Positions 1-6,950 of a DNA stretch of 64,000 nucleotides are shown here, piece by piece. The first letter of the stretch is position 1, and each line of letters begins with the position of its first letter. The translations under genes were made by a program, and so were the position numbers. This stretch comes from Desulfosarcina alkanivorans (GTDB lineage: Bacteria > Desulfobacterota > Desulfobacteria > Desulfobacterales > Desulfosarcinaceae), in the NCBI RefSeq assembly GCF_009688945.1, contig NZ_AP021874.1, forward strand, positions 4,836,001 through 4,900,000. The letters are read 5' to 3'. The notes under the pieces were generated by a model. The model was not told where the DNA came from. It ran no database searches and was given only the letters and a program-made list of their open reading frames with translations.

Positions 1-652
1 TGGTTTCGGGCACTTCCAGGCACCGTTTGAGGTATTCCAGGACGTTGCTGATCGAGATGGGCTGGCACGGCGTGTTGACCCACCGGGGGGTGACCATGAC
101 CGGCAACCGGTCGGCCAGGTAGCGGAGCATTTCAAAGGAAGCGCTTCCGGATCCCAGGATCATGGCAGCCCGCAGGCAGGTAACCGGCACCGCACCGTCC
201 CTGAAGATCTCCTCCACTTCATGACGGGAGCGCAGGTGCCTGCTCAGGTCCGGGTGATCCGTGTCGCCCAGTCCGCCCAGATAAATGATCCGGCGGACAC
301 CCCGGGCCGATGCGACCGCCGCCATGTTCAATGCTGCCGTGCGGTCCGCATCGGCGAACCCGCCCTTGCCGGCAATCATGGAATGGATCAGGTAGAAGAC
401 GACGCCGCAGCCGGTTACCGCCTCGGTCACCGCCCCCAGGTCCAGGGCATCCATGGCCACGGTCTCCACATTGGGGTGCCCGCTCCAGGGCCGTTTTTCC
501 AGGCGCCGCGGATCCCGCGCACAGGCCCTGACCCGGTAACCAGCAGCCAGCAGCAGCGGAACCAGCCGGCCGCCCACATACCCGGTCGCACCGGTGACCA
601 GGACGGGTTGGGAAGATTCGGCCATCGCCTGGGAGTTCGCATCCGGTTTCAT
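1..652 (-). CDS. NAD(P)-binding SDR/epimerase-like protein (3' part outside window)
   Basis: The frame reads MKPDANSQAMAESSQPVLV and then the Rossmann motif GATGYVGG near residues 19-26, as in the atypical SDR/YbjT-like NAD(P)H-binding family. Start ATG at 652 follows AGGAG at good spacing. About 217 codons are visible and the frame is still open at base 1, so the C-terminus (often a DUF2867-type domain in this family) is not seen. A segment reading VRRIIYLGGLGD matches the usual family pattern after the cofactor domain. It lies 102 bases downstream of the dihydroorotate dehydrogenase-like gene on the same strand, so co-transcription is possible. Substrate cannot be told from the sequence. 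Confidence 0.8.
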   Translation of the reverse strand, partial: MKPDANSQAMAESSQPVLVTGATGYVGGRLVPLLLAAGYRVRACARDPRRLEKRPWSGHPNVETVAMDALDLGAVTEAVTGCGVVFYLIHSMIAGKGGFADADRTAALNMAAVASARGVRRIIYLGGLGDTDHPDLSRHLRSRHEVEEIFRDGAVPVTCLRAAMILGSGSASFEMLRYLADRLPVMVTPRWVNTPCQPISISNVLEYLKRCLEVPET

Positions 653-754
653 TGTTTCTCCTGGAGGGGGGCCCTTGCAGAGGCGGCCGCCGTGATGGCG
701 GTTGCGGACGTCTCGTTGCTCCGGCTGGGAACGCGCCGGAGGCGGCGGCTCCGG

Positions 755-1780
755 TCAGACCGCCACATTTTTCCTGCCGCCGTAGTACTTCATGAACTGC
801 ACCCGTTCGTATACGGACGGGTCCGTGCTTTTCGCCTGGCTCATTTTGCCTTTGAAGCTGTTAATTCCCATGAACCGGTTTTCCGTCATCCAGCGCTCCA
901 GACCGCCCAGCATCTCCTCCAGGTAGGCCAGGCCGTTTTTGTACAGGCACGACGCCACCTGGACGGCGCTTGCTCCGGCCAGCAGCTGCTTGATCACCGC
1001 CGCCCCATCGTGGATCCCGGTGGAGGCCACCAGGTCGCAGTCGACCTTTTCCGCCATGATGGCGATCCATCGCAGGGACATGGCCAGGTCCGACGGGGTG
1101 CTGAAAACGAAACCGTTGGTGACCTCAAGCCGGTCGATATCGATGTCCGGGCTGAAATAGCGGTTGAACAGCACCAGGCCGCCGATGCCGGTCCGGGACA
1201 GGCGCTGGATCATCGGCCCGAGGTCGGTAAAATAATGGCTGATTTTCAACGCGGTGGGAATCGAAAGGTTTTTGGTCACTTCTTCGGTGACTTTAAAGTA
1301 GATGCTTTCCTTGTCGGCCCGGGTTTTCGTGAAATCCGTGGGGGGAAAGAACATGTTCAGTTCCAGTGCATCGGCACCGGCGGCCTCCAGATGCCTGGCA
1401 TAGGACATCCATTCAACCGAGCCGAGAAAGCAGTTGATGCTGGCCATCACCGGGATGGAAACCGCTTTCTTGCTTGCTTCGATCAGGGATACGTATTTTT
1501 TGAGGTTTTCTTCCCGGATGACGTAGTCGTAGTACTCGATGGGGCTTCGGCGCCCGTCGTAATCGAAATACGGGGTCTCGCCGGCAACGGATTTGGCCGT
1601 TTTCATGAACTCGGCGTAGGCCAGGGCCACCTCCTCTTCGAAAATGGACTTGAGGACCACCGCACCGGCGCCGTGATGCTCGGCCTGTATGACCTTTTCG
1701 ACCGAACCGGTCAATCCTGAACTGCCCACGATAATCGGATTTTTCAACTCGAGACCCAAATAGTGTGTGGATAGATCCAT
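755..1780 (-). CDS. Dihydroorotate dehydrogenase-like flavoprotein
   Basis: A 341-residue TIM-barrel protein of the dihydroorotate dehydrogenase-like family (PyrD relatives, FMN expected). It begins MDLSTHYLGLELKNPIIVGS, like family-1 DHODs. In true DHODs the loop around the conserved Asn reads N-x-S-C-P-N and carries the catalytic Cys or Ser; here residues 140-147 read ELNMFFPP, so the catalytic base is absent at that place. A phosphate-binding region (DLVASTGIHDGAAVIKQLLAGA) is kept. The start ATG at 1780 has a strong GGAGG. The protein probably binds FMN but is unlikely to oxidise dihydroorotate by the usual mechanism; its substrate is unknown. It is preceded by a terminator, so it likely has its own promoter. 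Confidence 0.85.
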   Translation of the reverse strand: MDLSTHYLGLELKNPIIVGSSGLTGSVEKVIQAEHHGAGAVVLKSIFEEEVALAYAEFMKTAKSVAGETPYFDYDGRRSPIEYYDYVIREENLKKYVSLIEASKKAVSIPVMASINCFLGSVEWMSYARHLEAAGADALELNMFFPPTDFTKTRADKESIYFKVTEEVTKNLSIPTALKISHYFTDLGPMIQRLSRTGIGGLVLFNRYFSPDIDIDRLEVTNGFVFSTPSDLAMSLRWIAIMAEKVDCDLVASTGIHDGAAVIKQLLAGASAVQVASCLYKNGLAYLEEMLGGLERWMTENRFMGINSFKGKMSQAKSTDPSVYERVQFMKYYGGRKNVAV

Positions 1781-1864
1781 TTTCCCTCCTCAACCACGCT
1801 TCGTGTTGAACAGCCATCAGTCATGCAGCCCTGACGTGGCGGCGGCATGGGTATCGTAAAACCG

Positions 1865-1900
1865 AAAAGGGCAGGCGCCTGCTGTGAGGGCCTGCCCTTT
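1865..1900 (-). terminator. Intrinsic terminator after the 31-residue peptide gene
   Basis: On the minus strand AAAGGGCAGGC and GCCTGCCCTTT pair around a short loop and are followed by TTTTCGGTTTT. It lies about 70 bases after the stop of the small peptide gene and before the start of the DHOD-like gene. Confidence 0.8.
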
Positions 1901-1969
1901 GCCAATCGACCAACCAGTTATGATGAACATGAACGGTTTTCGTGTCCATACATGCCACCTAGTTTCTCA

Positions 1970-2065
1970 TCACTGCCGGTTGCAGTAGGATCTGCCGTTT
2001 TTGTCAAAACAGCAGTTGTTGATGAAGTATTGCATCAAGGCCATCGTCTGTTCCAATCCGGTCAT
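1970..2065 (-). CDS. 31-residue peptide with three cysteines, unknown function
   Basis: A short frame from ATG 2065 to TGA 1970-1972 encodes 31 residues: MTGLEQTMALMQYF, then INNCCFDKNGRSYCNRQ. Cysteines are at 18, 19 and 28. The gene has a near-perfect AGGAGG seven bases before the ATG, a good promoter upstream (2123-2150) and an intrinsic terminator downstream (1865-1900), so it is a complete transcription unit despite its size. There is no obvious signal peptide; the N-terminal half could form an amphipathic helix. A metal-binding or redox peptide, or a leader-type peptide, are possible, but no family is recognised. Confidence 0.65.
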   Translation of the reverse strand: MTGLEQTMALMQYFINNCCFDKNGRSYCNRQ

Positions 2066-2122
2066 GGTGCATCCTCCTTTTATCTGATCCGAAGCGTCGC
2101 GCATCGGTTATTTTATGGCTGC

Positions 2123-2150
2123 AGTATACAATACTCGAAGAAAAATGCAA
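2123..2150 (-). promoter_or_regulatory. sigma70-type promoter for the 31-residue peptide gene
   Basis: On the minus strand TTGCAT (-35, bases 2150-2145) and TATACT (-10, bases 2128-2123) are separated by 16 bases. Transcription would start near 2115, giving a leader of about 50 bases with a strong ribosome binding site. Confidence 0.6.
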
Positions 2151-2222
2151 TGTGAGCCGGTTGACTGCATGGTGGTAGGTTGAAGCTACAATGGCCGGGG
2201 GGGCGCCCGACGGCCCGCGGGA

Positions 2223-4814
2223 TCATTTCGCCAGCGTCGCACGGATCGCTTTGGCAAGCGATTCGAGTTCATAGGGCTTTTTCAGGTAGGTTGCAAAGCC
2301 GATCCGCTGGGCCTCCCGGATGCGTGCGGTCTCGGCGTAGCCGCTGGCAATCACGGCCCTCTGGCCGGGGGTTGATTCGAGAATGCGCTGGTAGGTTTCC
2401 AGCCCATCGATACCCGGATCCATGATCATGTCCAGAAGCAGCAGTTCCACCGGCCGCCGGGCGACATGGTCAACCGCCGCTTCACCGCTGCTGACGGCCT
2501 CGGCCCGATAGCCGAGCTTGGTGAGCATCGCCGAGGCAAGATCACGCTGTTCCGCCACATCGTCCACGACCAGTACCGTCTCCCCTTTCCCCCGATGATT
2601 TCCGAGGCACCATCGGGCCGGTGCTTTTGCGGGCCTTTCGCACGTGGCCGGGAAATAGAGGGTGAAGGTGCTGCCGGCCCCCTCGCGGCTGCCCGAGTCG
2701 ATGAATCCGTTGTGGTCCTTTACCGTTCCCCATACCACGGCCATCCCCAGACCCGTACCGCTGTTTCCCATGATTTTTTTGGTGTAGAACGGCTCGAAAA
2801 TCCGCTCCATGTCGTCTTGGGAGATGCCGATGCCATTGTCCTTTATGGTCAGGGCGATGTGGGCCCCTGTCCTGGCAGCATCATCGTCGTCCGGAGGGCG
2901 GTCCACAAGGCGGCTTTCTGTCTGGATGCGGATGACCCCGCCCTCGGGCATGGCCTCTGCGGCATTGCTGACCAGGTTCATGACGGTCTTGAACAGATGG
3001 ACCGGCGAGCCTTTTACATACATCGGGGTGGCCGCCAGACGGGTCTTTACCGATACCGCCGGATGGAACTGGATCAATTTTTCAAACTCGGGGCTGTTCA
3101 GGTAATCGGTCACGATTCGGTTGAGATCGAGTACCTTGAAGTCGGCGACACCGCGCCGGGCCAGGGTCAACAGGTCCTGGACGATGGCCGCCGCCTTCCG
3201 GCCCGATTGCCGGATGGTCAGCATCGGGTTGCGCAGCGGGCTGTCCGACGGCAGATCCTGGAGCAGCAGGTCAGGGTAGCCGACCACCCCCGAAAGAATG
3301 TTGTTGAGGTCGTGGGCGACGCCACCGGCCAGGGTGCCCAATGCTTCCATTTTTTTGGCGCGCTGCAGGCGCTCCTGAAGGCTGGACTTCTCCATTTCGG
3401 CGGTTTTCCGGTCGTCGAGTTCCTGTTGAAGCCGGCGGTTGGCCAGGGCCAGCGCGTCGGTGCGTTTTTTTACCAGATCCTCCAGGCGGTCCCGGTAGGC
3501 CTTGACCTCGGCCTCGGCGCGTTTTCTTTCCCTGATCTCCAGTTCATGGGCGACATTGGTGGCCTCCAGGCGTCGATGGGCGGAGGCCGAGCGCCTCGCC
3601 AGGATCATGGCCTGGGAAAAGACAAACAGGAGCATGCCATAGGGGATATAATGGCCGGTGTGAATCACTTCGTTGGCATACAGGACATCGTTGACCACGG
3701 CGGCAATGACCAGCACCAGGTTGAGCAGCATCGGCAATGCGCCGGAACGCCCCCGCAGGGTCGCCACCAGCAGCACCCAGGAACAATAGGCCAGCATCAG
3801 GACGATCAGGGGGCTGATCAAGGGGAACATGCCGGTAAACACCATCGGGGGGGCCAGCAGGGTCATCAATGCCAGGATCACCGCGACTGCCAGGCCTCCC
3901 CGGCAGATCCTGAAATTGCACTCACTGGGGAAACAGGCATGGACAAAGGCTACGGCAAGCGGGCCGCCGAGATAGACACACAGCCATTCCAGCCGGACGG
4001 TTATCCGCCATTCCAGGTCGGGGAACAGGACGAGCAGGAAGACCTCGCCGGTCAGCGATGCACGCATGCTGAAGAAGAAGCAGCAAAGGGCGAAATAGAG
4101 GTTGAAGCGGTCCGATCGTCGAAAGGCGAACATGGCCAGGTGGTAAATACCCATGATGAGCAGGCAGCCGAACACCATGACGTCCTTGACCAGCGCCCGA
4201 TGCATGATTCCGGGTGCCTGGGAGGCGGCGACCAGCCGAATGGGGTCACGCATGCCCCCTTTGGCGTGCATGAAATTGGAGATCTGGAGGGTCAGGTCGA
4301 CCGCCCCGTCAGTCTGTGTGTCGATGAAGACGACCCTGGAGCGGTACCCCGGCACCATGTGGTCGGCGCTGGTGCCCACCCGGCCCACGGCCACCGCCGG
4401 CTGGTCGTCGACCCACAGCCGGTAGGCGGTAAAGGCATAGGGGATGATCAGGGCCTGGCGCCCCTGCCGGGGGTCGATACGCAGGCGCAGCCGGAAGGTG
4501 GCAACGCCGACCCCGTCCAGTTGACGGCCGTCCACGGAAATACCGTTCCACACCGCCGGCATATTGAACCAGCCGGTCTTTTCAGGCGCGGCACCGGAAC
4601 GGAAATCAACGGGTGAGAGCAGCGCCCCCCAGTAGAATTCCCATTGGCCGGCCAGCCGAAGGGGGCCGTCCCGGGCCGTCTGCCACCGGTCAAGGTCGAG
4701 CACGCCGCCAACGGCTGCCGGTGGAACGGGGCGCTGTTCCGCAGCGACGGGAAACGGACGTGCCAGCAGGCATGCACCGATAACGAAAGCAATGGGTAGA
4801 ATCGATTTTTTCAT
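2223..4814 (-). CDS. 7TMR-DISM hybrid sensor histidine kinase with C-terminal receiver
   Basis: About 863 residues. A signal peptide (MKKSILPIAFVIGACLL) is followed by an extracellular 7TMR-DISM beta-sandwich (WQTARDGPLRLAGQWEFYWG), then a seven-helix membrane part (about 180-400), a coiled coil, HisKA with the H-box GTLAGGVAHDLNN, an ATPase domain (NLVSNAAEAMPEGG; DNGIGIS; GTGLGMAVV) and a receiver domain with phospho-acceptor Asp in LLLLDMIMDPG. The ligand is probably a small periplasmic molecule, possibly a carbohydrate, as inferred for this sensor class. I prefer ATG 4814; an in-frame TTG at 4826 is also possible. Its C-terminal ~370 residues closely match the heme-type kinase at 6951-9443. 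No separate response regulator is adjacent. Confidence 0.9.
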   Translation of the reverse strand: MKKSILPIAFVIGACLLARPFPVAAEQRPVPPAAVGGVLDLDRWQTARDGPLRLAGQWEFYWGALLSPVDFRSGAAPEKTGWFNMPAVWNGISVDGRQLDGVGVATFRLRLRIDPRQGRQALIIPYAFTAYRLWVDDQPAVAVGRVGTSADHMVPGYRSRVVFIDTQTDGAVDLTLQISNFMHAKGGMRDPIRLVAASQAPGIMHRALVKDVMVFGCLLIMGIYHLAMFAFRRSDRFNLYFALCCFFFSMRASLTGEVFLLVLFPDLEWRITVRLEWLCVYLGGPLAVAFVHACFPSECNFRICRGGLAVAVILALMTLLAPPMVFTGMFPLISPLIVLMLAYCSWVLLVATLRGRSGALPMLLNLVLVIAAVVNDVLYANEVIHTGHYIPYGMLLFVFSQAMILARRSASAHRRLEATNVAHELEIRERKRAEAEVKAYRDRLEDLVKKRTDALALANRRLQQELDDRKTAEMEKSSLQERLQRAKKMEALGTLAGGVAHDLNNILSGVVGYPDLLLQDLPSDSPLRNPMLTIRQSGRKAAAIVQDLLTLARRGVADFKVLDLNRIVTDYLNSPEFEKLIQFHPAVSVKTRLAATPMYVKGSPVHLFKTVMNLVSNAAEAMPEGGVIRIQTESRLVDRPPDDDDAARTGAHIALTIKDNGIGISQDDMERIFEPFYTKKIMGNSGTGLGMAVVWGTVKDHNGFIDSGSREGAGSTFTLYFPATCERPAKAPARWCLGNHRGKGETVLVVDDVAEQRDLASAMLTKLGYRAEAVSSGEAAVDHVARRPVELLLLDMIMDPGIDGLETYQRILESTPGQRAVIASGYAETARIREAQRIGFATYLKKPYELESLAKAIRATLAK

Positions 4815-4930
4815 AGGCGTTGGCAAAGGGTACCGACGCGGTGGCGCCGATGATCCCTGTCGATTACAGACTATCGGTTCATCGGCATTTTTCTTTATGG
4901 ATAAAAATTGGACGGAAAAGGGGCGTTGAT

Positions 4931-5161
4931 CTATTCCCGGCCGGCCATGAGCGCAGCCACATGGCGGCCGATGGCAGGGCTGGCGGTGGGTCCGGGGGAT
5001 TCGATGCCGGCGTGAATCATCTCACTGTTGCGGCTGGCGGTCTCCTGTCCCCTCCCCGGATTCCGCTCCAGTAGCATTATCCCTTTGCGGATTGGGGACA
5101 GCTGCGCGGCAACGGCAAGCCCGACCACGCCAGCGCCGATAAGGGTCGTCGTGATTTCCAT
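4931..5161 (-). pseudogene. L-2-hydroxyglutarate oxidase-type FAD oxidoreductase, internal-deletion remnant
   Basis: The 76-residue frame joins the N-terminus of a DAO-family oxidoreductase (IGAGVVGLAVAAQL; LLERNPGRGQETASRNSEMI; HAGI) directly to the C-terminal signature of the same family (ESPGPTASPAIGRHVAALM). About 300 residues that should lie between are missing and the frame is kept. The junction falls at Gly-Ile, present at both ends in homologues (HAGI-Y and GIESPG), which suggests recombination at a short shared sequence. The ribosome binding site (AGGGAG) and ATG are intact, so a short peptide may still be made, but without the substrate domain and most of the FAD site. It lies 64 bases after saccharopine dehydrogenase on the same strand. 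Confidence 0.85.
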
Positions 5162-5225
5162 CCGGACTCCCTGGCCTTCCCGGTGGGGTTCAGTTTGCCG
5201 TTCGCCGAGACGGTTGCACCTTTGT

Positions 5226-6539
5226 TCAGCTGGTTTCCTCTACCATTCTGATCCCCAGTTTTTCAATTCCCTTGAGCACGGGATCATAGATCTCTTTTTT
5301 GATGGGAATCTGTACCCCGGTCAGGTCGATCCTGTTTTCAGCCATGAGCGTGACGGCGACGGCCAGGGGCAGGCTGACGGTGCGGGCCATGGAGGAGTCG
5401 CCATGGGGGATGCCATAGTCGATCAGCGTGGACGTCATCGTTTTCCTGGTGCTGTCCCTGTTTTCCACCTCGAACCGGTGACGAAGAATCAGCATGTCTT
5501 TTTCACCGTCCCGGTATTTCAGTTTTTCCAGAAGCCGTGCGCTCAGGATGTCCAGCCTGCTTTCGGCCTCGGGCAGGCGGTCGGAACTGAACAGACCCAG
5601 CCATTCAAGGTTTTGAACCACAAAATGGTCTCTGGTCAGGCCGATTTTGCTGGCAGCCAGGGTGACCACATCATCGTTTTCGCCGCAACCGATCAGGTCT
5701 GCCATCATTTTCCTGTAAGAGGTGCCCCCGGCGTAGGACACCGGCGATTCATCCACAAGCCCCAAGTCGATCATTTTTTTAAACGTATCGCACCAGCCGA
5801 CATTGCGGTAGGTGCCGCGCATCACGGTCCGGGCGTCTCCGAGACCGTATATCTCCTTGTAGGGGATCGAGTCCCGGTTCGGATAGACTTCGAATTCACC
5901 CAGGGGGTCGACGGTTTCCAGTCGTTTGTTAAGGAAGAGGTCTTCTCCCCTGACCTGGACCACCCGGCCATTTTCCAGGAACCGGGCCGGGTTCCGCGAC
6001 GCCAGGACCACACCTCGTGGACTCCAGGAAAATTTGTATCCGAAGGGGTTGTCGTTATTCTCCGGAGCCGGCAGACCGCCGCAGAAGGAGTAGAAGTGAC
6101 GTATTTTACCGCCCTTTGCATGAACGGCATCGATGATCCGCATGGCGGACATATGGTCCACGCCCGGATCGATTCCGATTTCATTCAGAAAAAGCAGATT
6201 TTTTCTCCGCACGTCCGCATCGAGTCTGCGCATGTCGTCACTGACATAGGAGGTCGTTGCCATGGGTTTGTTGAATTTAAGGCAGGCCTGTGCAACTTTC
6301 AGGTGGTGAATCCAGGGAAGCAGACTGACGATGATATCGTTTTTCCGGACCAGCGATTCCAGGGTCTCCTTTTCTTCCACCAATAGATGCAAGGCCATTC
6401 CGTTTTCGTGACCGTGAACGATTTTTTCTGCCTTTTCAACTGTCCGTGAGGCCACCGTCACTGTAAATCCGACCTTCAACAAGTACTCAACCCCCGGTTT
6501 GCAGACAAGCCCCGCGCCCAACACCAGAATTTTTTTCAT
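5226..6539 (-). CDS. Saccharopine dehydrogenase family protein
   Basis: 437 residues starting MKKILVLGAGLVCKPGVEYL, a Rossmann nucleotide-binding motif (GAGLVCKP) typical of saccharopine dehydrogenase/reductase (the fungal Lys9 and animal LKR/SDH type). Conserved parts include the segment LLPWIHHLKVAQACLKFNKP and NEIGIDPGVDHMSAM. The family oxidises or forms saccharopine or related carboxyalkyl amino acids with NAD(P). ATG 6539 is chosen because AAGGA sits six bases upstream; GTC-ATG 6545 is an alternative. Alpha-aminoadipate semialdehyde, its likely product, would be the substrate of the ALDH7-type enzyme encoded at 47186-48724, so a lysine pathway role is an inference. The FAD oxidoreductase remnant follows in the same direction. 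Confidence 0.87.
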   Translation of the reverse strand: MKKILVLGAGLVCKPGVEYLLKVGFTVTVASRTVEKAEKIVHGHENGMALHLLVEEKETLESLVRKNDIIVSLLPWIHHLKVAQACLKFNKPMATTSYVSDDMRRLDADVRRKNLLFLNEIGIDPGVDHMSAMRIIDAVHAKGGKIRHFYSFCGGLPAPENNDNPFGYKFSWSPRGVVLASRNPARFLENGRVVQVRGEDLFLNKRLETVDPLGEFEVYPNRDSIPYKEIYGLGDARTVMRGTYRNVGWCDTFKKMIDLGLVDESPVSYAGGTSYRKMMADLIGCGENDDVVTLAASKIGLTRDHFVVQNLEWLGLFSSDRLPEAESRLDILSARLLEKLKYRDGEKDMLILRHRFEVENRDSTRKTMTSTLIDYGIPHGDSSMARTVSLPLAVAVTLMAENRIDLTGVQIPIKKEIYDPVLKGIEKLGIRMVEETS

Positions 6540-6950
6540 GACCATTCCTTTTAAATGTCCTGTTACCGGTTTCCGCCTGACCATCGCTGGCAACATGCGC
6601 CGCGGGCCCGACGCGCCACTGTATCGGCCCGTTGCGCCTATAGTTCAGACCGCCAAAAACTTCAAACAGTAATCATGGATCAAGTCCCTTATTCCCCGTC
6701 CGGTTTTTCAATCTCCGGTCCGTCTCCTGTTGACCGACCGGTAAGGCCGATCCGGCGCGGCTGCGACCTCGGCGCAGCGGCCTGAATCGGCCGCAGACCG
6801 ACCGCAGGTGCCCTGATTGTCCCGGTGGAATGCCGGTATCAAGCGCTGATCCAATCGATCGCCCCGCAAAGTTGGCGCTTAATGTTTTTAACCGGTGACC
6901 GATAGCCTTCATGAAGGGCGGTAAGACCTTATGAAAAGGATCCACGTCAA
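6540..6950. other. Intergenic region between divergent genes, no gene seen
   Basis: About 410 bases between saccharopine dehydrogenase (minus) and the heme-type kinase (plus). Both promoters should lie here, but no clear -35/-10 pair, repeat or conserved frame was recognised. Confidence 0.5.

Noticed and set aside
2466..4616. Long open frame antisense to the 7TMR-DISM kinase gene (also similar long ones opposite 5226-6539, 28777-30249, 39768-41927 and 45054-46553)
   Set aside because: Codon composition is that of a mirrored GC-rich gene, the protein is low-complexity with many Gly, Gln, Arg and His, no ribosome binding site is present, and the opposite strand holds a clear family member.
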